Source: Sphingobacteriia bacterium
GTDB taxonomy: Bacteria; Bacteroidota; Bacteroidia; Chitinophagales; Chitinophagaceae
Assembly (NCBI GenBank): GCA_017304675.1
Contig: JAFKLS010000016.1
Coordinates: forward strand, 682,001-746,000
Direction of reading: 5' to 3'
Length of the DNA: 64,000 nucleotides
In this document: positions 25,788 through 36,644 of the stretch, piece by piece
How positions within the stretch are numbered: position 1 is the first letter of the stretch
How the letters are laid out: every line of letters starts with the position of its first letter
Program-made: the position numbers and the translations under genes
The notes under the pieces: model-generated
Database searches by the model: none
Told to the model about the DNA's origin: nothing
Seen by the model: the letters and a program-made list of their open reading frames with translations, nothing else

Positions 25788-26906
25788 TTAAATAATGGTT
25801 GATTTTCTCAACTCAATATTTTCCTGATTGATCTCTTGTGGATTGATGTTATTCAAAACATAATCGCTTACCAATTCACCAATGGTTGATGTGAAATAGA
25901 AATTGATCGGATCGATATCTTTTGTAACGAACTTATTTTCTAAAGTCCAGTTGATTGCTTGTCTAACTAATCTTGCTTCATCATGTAAATTCAAATAATC
26001 CAAAAGCATGGCAGCAGATAAAATAGAACCTGTTGGATTGGCGATATCTTTTCCTGCAGCTTGAGGATAAGAACCATGAATGGGTTCAAACAATGCAGTG
26101 CAAACACCATAAGATGCGGAAGGCAACATACCCAATGAACCGCTTAATACGCTTGCTTCATCGCTGATGATGTCACCAAACATATTTTCAGTTAATACAA
26201 CATCAAATTGTTTTGGATTGATGATGATCTGCATCGCTGCATTATCAACGAACATGAAATCAACTTCCACATCAGGAAATTTCGGAGCCATTTCTTTTAC
26301 CACTTTTCTCCATAGTCTCGATGTTTCCAACACATTGGCTTTATCAACCAAGGTTAATTTTTTTCTGCGTTGTTGTGCATTTTTAAAAGCTACTTCAGCA
26401 ATGCGTTCAATTTCTTTCACATTGTAAGTACACTCATCCAATGCTTGTGTACCGTCTTCGCTCAATTCTTTTTTACCGAAATAAATTCCGCCTGTCAATT
26501 CGCGGAAGATCACAAAATCAACATTCTCTAATTGACTTTCTTTTAGTGGAGATAAATGTTGTAAAGTTGTGTAAGTAGTGATCGGACGAATATTCGCAAA
26601 CAACTGCAAAGATTTTCTCAACTTCAATAAGCCTTGTTCCGGTCTAACTTTAGCAGTTGGATCATTATCATATTTAGGATCGCCGATAGCGCCGAATAAA
26701 ATAGCATCGCTATTCAAACAAATTTCAATGGTTTCATCGGGTAATGGATTTCCTGTTGCATCAATGGCACAAGCACCCATCATGCAATAAGTGTAATTGA
26801 ATTCGTGATTGAATTTTTGTGCAATAGCATTCAAAACACGAATAGATTGTGCCGTTACTTCCGGACCAATACCGTCACCATTTATAACTGCAATATTCTT
26901 TTTCAT
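25788..26906 (-). CDS. leuB: 3-isopropylmalate dehydrogenase
   Basis: A 372-residue beta-decarboxylating dehydrogenase. It opens NIAVINGDGIGPEVTAQSIR and carries RELTGGIYFG (substrate loop), VDKANVLETSRLWR, and ENMFGDIISDEASVLSGSLG with the metal-binding Asp residues, then FEPIHGSYPQAAGKDIANP. It oxidises 3-isopropylmalate with NAD to 2-ketoisocaproate. Its ATG overlaps the leuD stop codon by one base, so the two are translationally coupled. It is the last gene of leuACDB; the ilv leader begins 135 bases later. Confidence 0.96.
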   Translation of the reverse strand: MKKNIAVINGDGIGPEVTAQSIRVLNAIAQKFNHEFNYTYCMMGACAIDATGNPLPDETIEICLNSDAILFGAIGDPKYDNDPTAKVRPEQGLLKLRKSLQLFANIRPITTYTTLQHLSPLKESQLENVDFVIFRELTGGIYFGKKELSEDGTQALDECTYNVKEIERIAEVAFKNAQQRRKKLTLVDKANVLETSRLWRKVVKEMAPKFPDVEVDFMFVDNAAMQIIINPKQFDVVLTENMFGDIISDEASVLSGSLGMLPSASYGVCTALFEPIHGSYPQAAGKDIANPTGSILSAAMLLDYLNLHDEARLVRQAINWTLENKFVTKDIDPINFYFTSTIGELVSDYVLNNINPQEINQENIELRKSTII

Positions 26907-27511
26907 TAGATTGTTTTTTCAAATTGTTCAATATCAGATTGGATGCTTAATAGATAATCGATATCATCGTAACCATTTAACAAGCATGTTTTTTTATAAT
27001 TGTTGATCTCAAAACTTTCACCCCCAACCCCTGAAGGGGAGTTAGATAAAAGTTTTATGGTTTGTTGTTCAAGATTAATTTCTAATTCTGTTTTAGAATC
27101 AGCTTCAACTGCTGTAAATATTTTTTGTAGGAAATTTTCGCTAACAATAACCGGCAACAGAAAATTATTCAAGGCATTATTCTTAAAAATATCTGCGAAG
27201 AAGCTGCTCACCACAACATCAAATCCATAATCTTTAATAGCCCAGGCAGCATGTTCACGGGAAGAACCACAGCCGAAGTTTTTTCCGGCTACTAAAATTT
27301 TTCCTGCATAAGTTGGATTATTTAAAACGAAATCTTTTTTTGGAGTTGATTCATCGTCATTTTCAAAACGCCAGTCGCGAAACAAATTTTTTCCGAAACC
27401 ATCTCTGCTCGTTGCTTTTAAAAAGCGTGCAGGAATGATCTGATCCGTATCTACATTCTCAGCATGTAGTGGAACGATAGAACTTTTAATGATATTGATT
27501 GATTTACTCAT
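26906..27511 (-). CDS. leuD: 3-isopropylmalate dehydratase small subunit
   Basis: A 201-residue swivel domain protein. Typical motifs are [13 protein letters not shown] near the start and [20 protein letters not shown]. With LeuC it isomerises 2- to 3-isopropylmalate. The start is set at the ATG at 27509-27511 ([15 protein letters not shown]) because the upstream part of the frame falls in the intergenic gap. Residues about 157-165 (NSPSGVGGE) are encoded by a palindromic repeat in a place where the family has a loop, so the protein is a little longer than usual there. Confidence 0.94.
   Translation of the reverse strand: MSKSINIIKSSIVPLHAENVDTDQIIPARFLKATSRDGFGKNLFRDWRFENDDESTPKKDFVLNNPTYAGKILVAGKNFGCGSSREHAAWAIKDYGFDVVVSSFFADIFKNNALNNFLLPVIVSENFLQKIFTAVEADSKTELEINLEQQTIKLLSNSPSGVGGESFEINNYKKTCLLNGYDDIDYLLSIQSDIEQFEKTI
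27020..27047. repeat. CCCCTnAAGGGG palindromic repeat, copy 5 (inside leuD)
   Basis: CACCCCCAACCCCTGAAGGG followed by GAGTTAGA. It is translated in LeuD as NSPSGVGGE. Confidence 0.75.
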
Positions 27512-27578
27512 TTTAAAATTGGTATTTGGGTTATGGTTCATAGATCATGGCGGTTAAGTTTTACTATGAACTAATTTC

Positions 27579-28979
27579 CTAATTCAAGAACTCTCTCACA
27601 TCACTTACTTTTCCGGTGATGGCAGCAACAGCTGCAGAAAGCGGACTGGCCAAAAATGTTCTTGCATTCGGACCTTGTCTTCCTTCAAAATTTCTATTGC
27701 TTGTTGAAATACAATATTTACCCGCCGGAATTTTATCTTCATTCATTCCCAAACAAGCGCTGCAACCCGGTTGTCGAAGCATGAATCCGGCTTCTTCCAA
27801 AACTTTATCAATGCCTTCCTGTTTTGCTTGCGCTTCTACTTGCTTACTTCCGGGAACAATCCATACTTCAACATCTTGTGCTTTCTTTTTTCCTTTTACA
27901 AAAGAGGCAACCATTCTTAAATCTTCAATTCTGCTATTGGTGCAACTGCCAATGAAAACATAATCCACTTTTTTGCCTTTGATATTTTCGCCGGGTTGTA
28001 ATCCCATATAGTGAAGCGATTTTTCAAAAGATGTTTTTTCTTTCGCATCTACTTCATTCAAAGAAGGAATATGCTGACTAACACCAATGCCCATTCCCGG
28101 ATTGGTTCCGTAAGTGATCATTGGTTCTATATCTTCTGCCTTGATGAAAATTTCTGAATCGAATGTTGCATCGGCATCGCTGTATAATGTTTTCCAATAT
28201 GTCAAATTGGTTTCCCATAATTCCCCTTTAGGGGCTAGGGGTCTTCCTTTGATATAATTGAATGTTGTTTCATCCGGAGCAATCAATCCGCATCTTGCAC
28301 CCATTTCAATACTCATATTGCAGATGGTCATTCTTGCTTCCATGCTTAAAGAACGAATAGCACTTCCGGCAAATTCTACAGCATAACCCGTGGCGCCGCT
28401 GGCAGATATTTTTGAAATGATGTATAAAATAATATCTTTTGAAACAACACCCTTATTCAAAACACCATCTACATGAATGCGCATCAATTTTGGTTTGCTT
28501 TGCATTAAGCATTGTGTTGCTAAAACCATTTCTACTTCACTGGTACCAATTCCGAAAGCGATGGAACCGAAAGCACCGTGCGTAGAAGTGTGGCTATCTC
28601 CGCAAACGTAAGTTTTACCGGGTTGGGTAATTCCCAGTTCCGGACCAATTACGTGAACAATTCCCTGGTAAGGATGCCCCAAACCATATAATTCGATGCC
28701 ATGCTCGGCACAGTTTTTAATTAACGCCTCAACCTGTAATCTTGATAATTCTTCTTTAATAGGAAGGTGCTGATTTAAAGTTGGAACATTATGGTCGGCT
28801 GTTGCTACTACTTGGTGTGGACGGAAAACTTTGATACCTCTTTTGTTCAATCCTGCAAAAGCCTGCGGACTGGTTACTTCGTGAATGAAATGTGTGTCTA
28901 TATAAAAAACAGATGGTCCGCCTTCAATTTGCTTCACCACATGTTTTTCCCAGATCTTATCGAATAATGTTTTAGACAT
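27579..28979 (-). CDS. leuC: 3-isopropylmalate dehydratase large subunit
   Basis: A 466-residue aconitase-type enzyme. Cluster ligands are in [13 protein letters not shown] and [37 protein letters not shown] and [15 protein letters not shown] are substrate/cluster-side motifs. It forms the heterodimer with LeuD. It lies about 80 bases after leuA and 67 bases before leuD. Residues about 247-253 (PLAPKGE) are encoded by a palindromic repeat; homologues have a loop at this point, so activity is probably retained. Confidence 0.95.
   Translation of the reverse strand: MSKTLFDKIWEKHVVKQIEGGPSVFYIDTHFIHEVTSPQAFAGLNKRGIKVFRPHQVVATADHNVPTLNQHLPIKEELSRLQVEALIKNCAEHGIELYGLGHPYQGIVHVIGPELGITQPGKTYVCGDSHTSTHGAFGSIAFGIGTSEVEMVLATQCLMQSKPKLMRIHVDGVLNKGVVSKDIILYIISKISASGATGYAVEFAGSAIRSLSMEARMTICNMSIEMGARCGLIAPDETTFNYIKGRPLAPKGELWETNLTYWKTLYSDADATFDSEIFIKAEDIEPMITYGTNPGMGIGVSQHIPSLNEVDAKEKTSFEKSLHYMGLQPGENIKGKKVDYVFIGSCTNSRIEDLRMVASFVKGKKKAQDVEVWIVPGSKQVEAQAKQEGIDKVLEEAGFMLRQPGCSACLGMNEDKIPAGKYCISTSNRNFEGRQGPNARTFLASPLSAAVAAITGKVSDVREFLN
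28221..28243. repeat. CCCCTnAAGGGG palindromic repeat, copy 6 (inside leuC)
   Basis: TTCCCCTTTAGGGGCTAGGG followed by GTC. It is translated in LeuC as PLAPKGE, the same frame and peptide type as at the end of IlvC. Confidence 0.75.
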
Positions 28980-29061
28980 TAATGTTTACAGTTTAAGTTT
29001 GATGTTTAAGGTTTGATAAATTATTTATTTATAATTCATCATTCATAACTTATAATTCAAT

Positions 29062-30225
29062 TTACGCTTCTACTAAATGTTGTTGCGCCAATTCTTTTAA
29101 GTCAGCATCCTGTACTTCTTTTTTGTGATCTGCTACCTGAAGGAATTTTTCATACAATGCATCTACATCGTTGCGGTTGAAATCATAACCAAGGTTTTTC
29201 AAACGGAAGGCAAGTGCGCTTCTGCCACTTCTTGCCGTTAAAACAATTTTAGAAGTATCTGCTCCTACATCTACAGGATCGATAATCTCATAGGTGATGG
29301 CACTCTTTAAAAATCCATCTTGATGAATACCGGAAGAATGACTGAAAGCGTTTGCTCCAACAATGGCTTTATTCGGCTGAACCGGCATTCTCATGGTATC
29401 GCTTACCAAACGGCTCATTGGATTCAACATTTTAGAGTTAACTTTTGTATAAAAGCCTAACTCTTGCTCGTGTTGCTTTAAAACCATCACTACTTCTTCC
29501 AAAGAAGTATTGCCCGCTCTTTCTCCCAGGCCATTAATGGTACATTCTATTTGTCTCGCACCATTGATAACGCCTTCAATAGAGTTGGCGGTAGCCAAAC
29601 CCAAATCGTTATGGCAGTGGCAGGATAAAATAGCTTTATCAATATTGGGAACATTGTTAATTAAAAATTTCATTTTAGCTCCATATTGGCTTGGTAAACA
29701 GTATCCTGTAGTATCGGGAATATTCACAACAGTTGCTCCTGCAGCTATCACGGCTTCCACTACTTTAGCCAAATAATCATTGTCGGTTCTGCCTGCATCT
29801 TCGGCGTAAAACTCAACATCGTCTACAAAATTTTTAGCCCATTTCACACATTGTTTGGCTCTTTCCAAAATATCTTCTCTTGTAGAATTGAATTTGCCTT
29901 TGATATGAATATCAGAAGTGCCGATACCCGTATGAATTCTGGGTCTTTTGGCATACTTTAAAGCTTCGGCCGCCACTTCTATATCTTTTTGAACGGCTCG
30001 GGTTAATCCGCAAACCGTTGCATTTTTGATGATCTTGGATATTTCTTCAACAGAGGAAAAATCTCCCGGTGAGGAGATGGGGAAACCTGCTTCAATGATA
30101 TCAACGCCTAAGGTTTCTAATTGTAACGCAAGTTCTATTTTTTCAGTTGTGTTTAACTTACATCCCGGAACCTGTTCGCCATCGCGAAGTGTGGTGTCGA
30201 AAATGTAGACTTTGTTATCAGCCAT
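29062..30225 (-). CDS. leuA: 2-isopropylmalate synthase (short form)
   Basis: A 387-residue TIM-barrel condensing enzyme. The [20 protein letters not shown] motif gives the substrate and metal Asp, [18 protein letters not shown] the His-x-His metal site, and [14 protein letters not shown] the Gly-rich strand; [14 protein letters not shown] is the subdomain motif. It condenses acetyl-CoA with 2-ketoisovalerate. It is much shorter than E. coli-type LeuA (over 500 residues) and ends after the helical linker, so the C-terminal domain that binds leucine is missing. The genomic position makes LeuA the best call, but short homocitrate or citramalate synthases look similar. First gene of leuACDB. Confidence 0.88.
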   Translation of the reverse strand: MADNKVYIFDTTLRDGEQVPGCKLNTTEKIELALQLETLGVDIIEAGFPISSPGDFSSVEEISKIIKNATVCGLTRAVQKDIEVAAEALKYAKRPRIHTGIGTSDIHIKGKFNSTREDILERAKQCVKWAKNFVDDVEFYAEDAGRTDNDYLAKVVEAVIAAGATVVNIPDTTGYCLPSQYGAKMKFLINNVPNIDKAILSCHCHNDLGLATANSIEGVINGARQIECTINGLGERAGNTSLEEVVMVLKQHEQELGFYTKVNSKMLNPMSRLVSDTMRMPVQPNKAIVGANAFSHSSGIHQDGFLKSAITYEIIDPVDVGADTSKIVLTARSGRSALAFRLKNLGYDFNRNDVDALYEKFLQVADHKKEVQDADLKELAQQHLVEA

Positions 30226-30417
30226 AGTAAATAATTGATGGTTTACAAGGTGGGTTATTTATTTTTGATGGAAAGAAGCACAGCCACCTTAGCATACGAA
30301 TATATTAAGCGGTTAGCCGCCGGATTGTTCAAATATTGCCGGATTTTACGAAGCATAAAGCGGGTGAAATTCACTGAAAATGAGGCTGAATAAGGGTTTA
30401 AACCATTTTAAATTACG

Positions 30418-31980
30418 ATGCCTAACAGAACCACAGATATATTGTTTCAATTAATCAAATCGCTCGATAAGGGAGAAAAAAGGAATTTTAAGTTGTATGC
30501 AACACGAAATGCCGGTGGAGAAGACCTTAAAATAATACAGTTGTTTGATGCTTTGGATAAAATGGAAGTTTACGATGAGGCCCTTCTGTTGCAAAAAAAC
30601 AAAAGCATTAAAAAGCAACAGCTTTCTAATATGAAAGCTCATTTATACAAACAAATATTGAGCAGCCTGAGGCTGATTGAAGATGGAAATATTGATATTC
30701 AGTTGCATGAGCAATTAGATTTTGCCCGTATTTTATACAATAAAGGTTTGTATCTGCAGAGTTTGAAAGTATTAGACAAATTGAAAGAAACCGCCCGTAA
30801 GCACCAACAGATTACCTACCAGTTGCAGGCAGTTATTTTTGAAAAAAAGATTGAAGCCATGCATATTACCCGTAGTATGGAAAACAGGGCAGAGGCTTTA
30901 AGTACCGAATCTAACGATATTAACCACAATCTTTTTTTAATAGGAAGGCTTTCTAACCTGGCCCTTGAAATGTATAGCTGGTATATTAAACATGGCCATG
31001 CCCGGGATAGAAGGGATGTAGATGCCGTTAAAGCCTTTTTTGAAATCCATTTGCCGGAATATAATAACCGGAAACTGGGCTTTTACGAAAAACTCTATTT
31101 ATATCAGTCTTATTGTTGGTACGGTTTCATTTTGCAGGACCTGCTTATGTATTACCGGTACACCCAAAAATGGGTAGACCTGTTTGAGGCTGTTCCTGAA
31201 ATGAAAAAAATTGAATCGGGGCAATATATTAGGGGGTTACACAATCTTATCAGTGCTCATTTTAACCTGAACAATGCACAGAAGTTCATGGAAGCGCTGG
31301 GTGTTTTTGAACAATTTGCTGTTTCGGAAGAAGGTAATTCTAGTACCAATGTACGTATTCAAACTTTTGTGTACTTAAGTATTGCCCGAATTAATGAACA
31401 TTTTTTAAAAGGCTCATTTACAGATGGTTTAAAACTTATTCCTGAAATAAAAGAAAAACTAAAAGAATACGAATTACACCTGGATAAACATAGGGTGCTG
31501 GTTTTTTATTACAGAATTGCCTGCTTGTATTTTGGGAGTGGCGACAGTGAAACCGCAATTGACTATTTGAACAAGATCATTAACTGGAAAATGAGCTTAA
31601 GAACAGATCTTCAATGTTATGCCCGTTTATTGCATTTAATAGCTCATTATGAGCTTGGTAATTATCAATTACTGGAATATTTAATTAAGTCTGTTTACCG
31701 CTTTATGGCTAAAATGAACAACCTAAGTACGGTAGAAGAAGAAGTGTTTAAATTCATCAGAAAATCATTCTCTTTATCTCCAGATAAACTGATACCTGCT
31801 TTTAAAAGATTGAGGGACAAACTATTGACTTTGCAGGGTAATCCTTTGGAAAGCCGCTCGTTCATGTATCTTGATATTGTTGGTTGGTTGGAAAGCAAAA
31901 TTGAAGGTGTGCCTGTTCAGGAAATAAGAAGAAGAAATTACCTGCAGAATAAAAGAAAGCAAACGGATGAAACGCTTTAA
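30418..31980 (+). CDS. Conserved all-helical protein with TPR-like repeats
   Basis: A 520-residue protein without signal peptide or membrane segment. It is almost entirely helical, and stretches such as FARILYNKGLYLQSLKVLDK and YYRIACLYFGSGDSETAIDY have the A-x-x-L-x-x-x-G spacing of TPR hairpins. The N-terminus reads RTTDILFQLIKSLDKGEKRN. I do not recognise a named family and see no catalytic motif. It is probably a cytoplasmic scaffold or binding protein. It stands between the divergent leu operon and rpoC. Confidence 0.7.
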   Translation: MPNRTTDILFQLIKSLDKGEKRNFKLYATRNAGGEDLKIIQLFDALDKMEVYDEALLLQKNKSIKKQQLSNMKAHLYKQILSSLRLIEDGNIDIQLHEQLDFARILYNKGLYLQSLKVLDKLKETARKHQQITYQLQAVIFEKKIEAMHITRSMENRAEALSTESNDINHNLFLIGRLSNLALEMYSWYIKHGHARDRRDVDAVKAFFEIHLPEYNNRKLGFYEKLYLYQSYCWYGFILQDLLMYYRYTQKWVDLFEAVPEMKKIESGQYIRGLHNLISAHFNLNNAQKFMEALGVFEQFAVSEEGNSSTNVRIQTFVYLSIARINEHFLKGSFTDGLKLIPEIKEKLKEYELHLDKHRVLVFYYRIACLYFGSGDSETAIDYLNKIINWKMSLRTDLQCYARLLHLIAHYELGNYQLLEYLIKSVYRFMAKMNNLSTVEEEVFKFIRKSFSLSPDKLIPAFKRLRDKLLTLQGNPLESRSFMYLDIVGWLESKIEGVPVQEIRRRNYLQNKRKQTDETL

Positions 31981-32011
31981 AATTCCATTTTTTCAATTCA
32001 AAATCTATTAT

Positions 32012-32019
32012 TACCTTCG
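32012..32019 (+). promoter_or_regulatory. -7 box of an rpoC-specific promoter
   Basis: TACCTTCG, followed by CCGCC, resembles the common Bacteroidota -7 box TAnnTTTG with one mismatch. It predicts a 5' untranslated region of about 165 bases in front of rpoC. The -33 element is not clear (TTTTTTC near 31988-31994). Confidence 0.45.
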
Positions 32020-32190
32020 CCGCCTTAACATTTTGGAGTATTGTATCCCTTTTATTTTACTGTTTAGGTTAGACTGCAACTTGTCTCGGTAAACCATATT
32101 GCCGGGATTGCACAAGTATGTTTGCTATGGAAGCCGGATAAGTGAATAAATGTTTGTGATGCTACTTCATTTAAAAACTTTTAACAGGAT

Positions 32191-35100
32191 ATGGCCATTA
32201 AAAGAGACAATAACCGCACAAAGCCCACATTCTCAAAAATCACCATTAGCCTTGCTTCTCCAGACTCAATTTTAGAGAGAAGCTTTGGTGAAGTTCTGAA
32301 ACCGGAAACCATTAACTATCGTACGTACAAACCGGAAAGAGATGGTTTGTTCTGTGAAAGAATTTTTGGCCCGGTTAAAGACTATGAATGTGCTTGCGGT
32401 AAATACAAAAGAATCCGCTATAAGGGCATTGTGTGCGACCGTTGCGGTGTAGAAGTTACAGAAAAGAAAGTTCGTAGAGAAAGAATGGGCCACATTAAAT
32501 TGGTGGTTCCTGTAGTACATATCTGGTACTTCAAATCACTACCCAACAAAATCGGTTATTTATTAGGTGTAAGTTCTAAGAAATTAGAAAGCATTGTTTA
32601 TTATGAAAGATATGTAGTTATTCAGGGAGGTGTAAAAGAAAGTTTGGGAACAGGCGACCTGTTAACTGAAGAAGAATACTTAGATATATTAGATAACTTA
32701 CCAAAAGACAATCAGTACTTGCCAGATGAAGATCCCCAGAAATTCATTGCCAAAATGGGTGCTGAGGCCATTCATGATTTATTGGCAAGATTGGATTTGG
32801 ATGAATTGAGTTATCAATTGCGTAATGCAGCAGCAACAGAAACCTCTCAACAACGTAAAGCAGATGCTTTAAAACGTTTGAGTGTTGTGGAAGCTTTCCG
32901 TGATGCAAGTACAAGAATTACTAACCGTCCTGAATGGATGGTAATGCAATACATTCCTGTTATTCCACCGGAATTGCGTCCGTTGGTTCCATTGGATGGT
33001 GGTCGTTTCGCATCTTCAGATCTGAACGATTTATACCGTCGTGTAATTATCCGTAACAACCGTTTGAAAAGATTATTAGAGATCAAAGCTCCTGAAGTAA
33101 TCTTACGTAACGAAAAACGTATGTTGCAGGAAGCGATCGATTCATTATTCGATAACTCCCGTAAATCAAATGCCGTTAAAGCGGAAGGCGGACGTGCTTT
33201 GAAATCTTTAAGTGATGTATTGAAAGGTAAACAAGGACGTTTTCGTCAAAACTTATTGGGTAAACGTGTTGACTACTCCGGTCGTTCTGTAATCGTTGTA
33301 GGCCCTGAGTTGAAAATGCATGAGTGCGGATTACCGAAAGATATGGCGGCTGAATTGTTCAAACCATTTATCATCCGTAAATTAATTGAAAGAGGTATCG
33401 TTAAAACAGTAAAATCTGCTAAGAAATTGGTAGACAGAAAAGAAGCTGTTGTTTGGGATATCTTAGAAAATATTTTAAAAGGTCATCCTGTAATGTTAAA
33501 CCGTGCCCCAACATTGCACCGTTTATCCATTCAGGCGTTCCAGCCAAGATTGGTGGAAGGAAAGGCCATTCAATTGCACCCGTTGGTTACCTCAGCGTTT
33601 AACGCCGATTTCGATGGTGACCAGATGGCGGTTCACGTTCCGTTGAGCAGTGCAGCGGTGTTGGAAGCTCAACTATTAATGTTGTCTTCTCACAACATCC
33701 TGAACCCCCAGAACGGTACACCAATTACCCTTCCTTCACAAGACATGGTGTTGGGCTTGTATTATATTACGAAAGGAAAGAAAACAACTGCTACTGAAAC
33801 CATCAGAGGTGAAGGGAAAGCATTTTACAGCCTGGAAGAAGTAATCATTGCTTACAATGAGAATATTGTTGATCTGCATGCCAACATTAAAGTGAAAGCC
33901 AATGTTCGTGAGAATGGCCAGTTAGTAAAAAAATTGATTGATACTACTGTTGGTAGGGTACTATTCAATCAGCATGTTCCTGAAGAAGTTGGTTTTGTAA
34001 ATGCACTATTAACTAAAAAGAACTTAAGGGAGATTATTGGGGATATTATTAAAATTACCAATGTACCTAAAACAGCTAAGTTCCTGGATGATATTAAAAC
34101 ACTTGGTTTCAGAATGGCCTTCAGAGGCGGTCTTTCATTCAGTGTGAACGATCTGATCGTTCCTGAAGTAAGAAATGAGTTGTTAGAAAATGCTAAAGCA
34201 GAAGTTGAAGAAGTTTGGGATAGTTATAATATGGGATTGATTACCAATAACGAACGTTATAACCAGGTGATTGATATTTGGGGCAGAGTGGATATGCGTA
34301 TCACTGAAACTTTGATCCGTGAAATGGCAACCGATAAACAGGGTTTCAATTCTGTTTACATGATGCTTGATTCTGGAGCCCGTGGTTCTAAAACACAGGT
34401 AAAACAGTTAGTGGGTATCAGGGGATTGATGGCTAAACCAAGAAAGAGCGGAAGCACAGGTAGCGAGGTAATTGAAAACCCGATCCTTTCTAACTTTAAA
34501 GGCGGATTGAACGTATTAGATTATTTCATCTCTACACACGGTGCCCGTAAAGGTTTGGCGGATACTGCCTTGAAAACAGCCGATGCCGGTTACTTAACCC
34601 GTCGTCTGGTAGATGTGGCACAAGATGTTGTGATTACTGAAGAAGATTGCGGCACATTACGCGGTATTGCTACCACTGCATTGAAAGACAATGAAGATAT
34701 TATAGAACCATTGTCTGACAGGATTGAAGGCCGTACTTCATTGCACGATGTGTACAACCCGGTAAATGACGAACTTATTATTAAAGCCGGTGAAGAGATA
34801 TCTTCTGAAGTTGCTAAAAAAATTGAAGAAGCGGGTGTAGAAACCGTTGAAATCCGTTCGGTACTTACCTGCGAAAGCAAACGCGGCGTATGTGTAAAAT
34901 GTTATGGTAAAAACCTGGCAACAGGATACCTTACACAACGTGGTGATGCCGTTGGTATCATTGCAGCACAATCTATCGGTGAGCCTGGTACACAGTTAAC
35001 CTTGCGTACCTTCCACGTGGGTGGTGTTGCCGGCAGTGCAAGTATTGAAAGTGGGTTACAAGCTAAATTCGAAGGCACAGTTCAGTTCGATGGTTTAAGA

Positions 35101-36477
35101 ACAGTTGCTTCCACTAATAACGAAGGTGAAAAAGTACAGATCGTTATCGGGCGTACAGGAGAAGTGAGGATCATGGATGTGAAAAACGATCGCTTACTCA
35201 TTACAAACAACGTTCCTTACGGATCTACTTTACTGGTGAAAGACGGCCAACAGGTTAAGAAAGGAGATATGATTTGCACCTGGGATCCGTTCAATAACGT
35301 GATTGTTGCAGAACAAAATGGTTCTATCAAGTTTGAAAGTGTGATTGATGGCATCACTTTCCGTGAAGAGGCTGATGATCAAACAGGCCACCGTGAGAAA
35401 GTGGTTATCGAAACAAAAGATAAGACTAAAATACCAACAGTTATTGTTGAAGGTAAAGAAGCAAAAAGCTATAACCTGCCAGTAGGCTCTCATATTGTGG
35501 TAGAAGAAGGTGAAGACGTAAAAGCCGGGCAGGTATTGGTTAAAATCCCACGTATATTAGGTAAACTAAGAGATATTACCGGAGGTCTTCCTCGTGTAAC
35601 TGAGTTGTTTGAAGCAAGAAACCCGGGTAATCCTGCTATTGTTTGCGAAATTGATGGTGTGGTTGCTTTTGGTAATGTAAAACGTGGTAACAGGGAAATC
35701 ATTGTTGAAGCAAAAGACGGTATGGTTAAGAAATATCTCGTACCATTAACCCGACAAATTTTGGTTCAGGATGGAGACTTTGTAAAAGCAGGTGCTGCAT
35801 TATCCGATGGGCAAATTGCTCCCGCAGACATCCTGGCAATTAAAGGGCCATTTGCTGTTCAGGAATATGTGGTGAATGAAATTCAGGAAGTATATCGTTT
35901 GCAAGGTGTAAAAATCAACGATAAACATATTGAAGTAATCGTTCGCCAAATGATGAAGAAAGTAGAGATCGTAGATGCTGGTGATACTAAATTCCTGGAA
36001 GAAGATTTAGAAGACAGGTTCGACTTTATTGAAGAGAACGATAGAATATTCGATAAGAAAGTGGTAACCGAATCAGGTGAAAGTACTAAAATGAGAGCCG
36101 GACAAATTGTAACGGTTCGTGAATTAAGAGAAGAAAACTCTATTCTGAGAAGAGCCGACAAAAAACTGGTAGAAGTGCGTGATGCAAAACCTGCAACTGC
36201 CCAGCCGGTATTGTTGGGTATTACCAAAGCTTCATTGGGTGTACAAAGCTGGATCAGTGCCGCATCGTTCCAGGAAACAACAAAAGTGTTGAGCCAGGCG
36301 GCCATCAATGGTAAAACAGATGGTATGTTGGGATTGAAAGAAAATGTTATCACAGGTCATTTAATTCCTGCAGGTACAGGGCTACGTGATTTTGAAAACA
36401 TGATTGTTGGCAGCAAAGAAGAGTATGAAGTATTGGCTACCACACGCGAAGCCATGAGCTTTGATGAAGATGAATAA
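32191..36477 (+). CDS. rpoC: RNA polymerase subunit beta-prime
   Basis: A 1428-residue beta-prime subunit. The N-terminal zinc ribbon has [13 protein letters not shown] and [12 protein letters not shown] (residues about 69-95). The catalytic Mg loop [12 protein letters not shown] starts near residue 471. A second zinc site, [19 protein letters not shown], lies near residue 894, followed by the bridge/trigger region ([19 protein letters not shown]). The C-terminal conserved end is [13 protein letters not shown]. All key residues are present. rpoB, which almost always precedes rpoC, is not here; the neighbour is an unrelated helical protein, and a promoter-like site lies upstream. Confidence 0.98.
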   Translation: MAIKRDNNRTKPTFSKITISLASPDSILERSFGEVLKPETINYRTYKPERDGLFCERIFGPVKDYECACGKYKRIRYKGIVCDRCGVEVTEKKVRRERMGHIKLVVPVVHIWYFKSLPNKIGYLLGVSSKKLESIVYYERYVVIQGGVKESLGTGDLLTEEEYLDILDNLPKDNQYLPDEDPQKFIAKMGAEAIHDLLARLDLDELSYQLRNAAATETSQQRKADALKRLSVVEAFRDASTRITNRPEWMVMQYIPVIPPELRPLVPLDGGRFASSDLNDLYRRVIIRNNRLKRLLEIKAPEVILRNEKRMLQEAIDSLFDNSRKSNAVKAEGGRALKSLSDVLKGKQGRFRQNLLGKRVDYSGRSVIVVGPELKMHECGLPKDMAAELFKPFIIRKLIERGIVKTVKSAKKLVDRKEAVVWDILENILKGHPVMLNRAPTLHRLSIQAFQPRLVEGKAIQLHPLVTSAFNADFDGDQMAVHVPLSSAAVLEAQLLMLSSHNILNPQNGTPITLPSQDMVLGLYYITKGKKTTATETIRGEGKAFYSLEEVIIAYNENIVDLHANIKVKANVRENGQLVKKLIDTTVGRVLFNQHVPEEVGFVNALLTKKNLREIIGDIIKITNVPKTAKFLDDIKTLGFRMAFRGGLSFSVNDLIVPEVRNELLENAKAEVEEVWDSYNMGLITNNERYNQVIDIWGRVDMRITETLIREMATDKQGFNSVYMMLDSGARGSKTQVKQLVGIRGLMAKPRKSGSTGSEVIENPILSNFKGGLNVLDYFISTHGARKGLADTALKTADAGYLTRRLVDVAQDVVITEEDCGTLRGIATTALKDNEDIIEPLSDRIEGRTSLHDVYNPVNDELIIKAGEEISSEVAKKIEEAGVETVEIRSVLTCESKRGVCVKCYGKNLATGYLTQRGDAVGIIAAQSIGEPGTQLTLRTFHVGGVAGSASIESGLQAKFEGTVQFDGLRTVASTNNEGEKVQIVIGRTGEVRIMDVKNDRLLITNNVPYGSTLLVKDGQQVKKGDMICTWDPFNNVIVAEQNGSIKFESVIDGITFREEADDQTGHREKVVIETKDKTKIPTVIVEGKEAKSYNLPVGSHIVVEEGEDVKAGQVLVKIPRILGKLRDITGGLPRVTELFEARNPGNPAIVCEIDGVVAFGNVKRGNREIIVEAKDGMVKKYLVPLTRQILVQDGDFVKAGAALSDGQIAPADILAIKGPFAVQEYVVNEIQEVYRLQGVKINDKHIEVIVRQMMKKVEIVDAGDTKFLEEDLEDRFDFIEENDRIFDKKVVTESGESTKMRAGQIVTVRELREENSILRRADKKLVEVRDAKPATAQPVLLGITKASLGVQSWISAASFQETTKVLSQAAINGKTDGMLGLKENVITGHLIPAGTGLRDFENMIVGSKEEYEVLATTREAMSFDEDE

Positions 36478-36506
36478 TTTCAAATTCAACAATTAACAAC
36501 TAAATA

Positions 36507-36539
36507 AAAGTAGGAAGCATAAGTGCTTCCTACTTTTTT
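36507..36539 (+). terminator. Terminator of rpoC
   Basis: AAAGTAGGAAGCA pairs with TGCTTCCTACTTT around a short loop, followed by six T, 30 bases after the stop codon. Confidence 0.92.
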
Positions 36540-36614
36540 GTAATAGGCAGACACTTTTTTCTCAGAATGTTTTTGGCAATATATCTTTAACACTTTCGTT
36601 TTTGAAATTGATTT

Positions 36615-36622
36615 TACATTTG
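36615..36622 (+). promoter_or_regulatory. -7 box for the OmpH-like gene
   Basis: TACATTTG, a perfect TAnnTTTG match, lies 22 bases before the ATG at 36645. Confidence 0.5.
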
Positions 36623-36644
36623 AAAAATTAAATCCCCATTGTTA

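Noticed and set aside
30226..30417. Leucine attenuator upstream of leuA
   Set aside because: The small frame there has only two Leu codons, and no hairpin with a T run is found, unlike the clear ilv attenuator.
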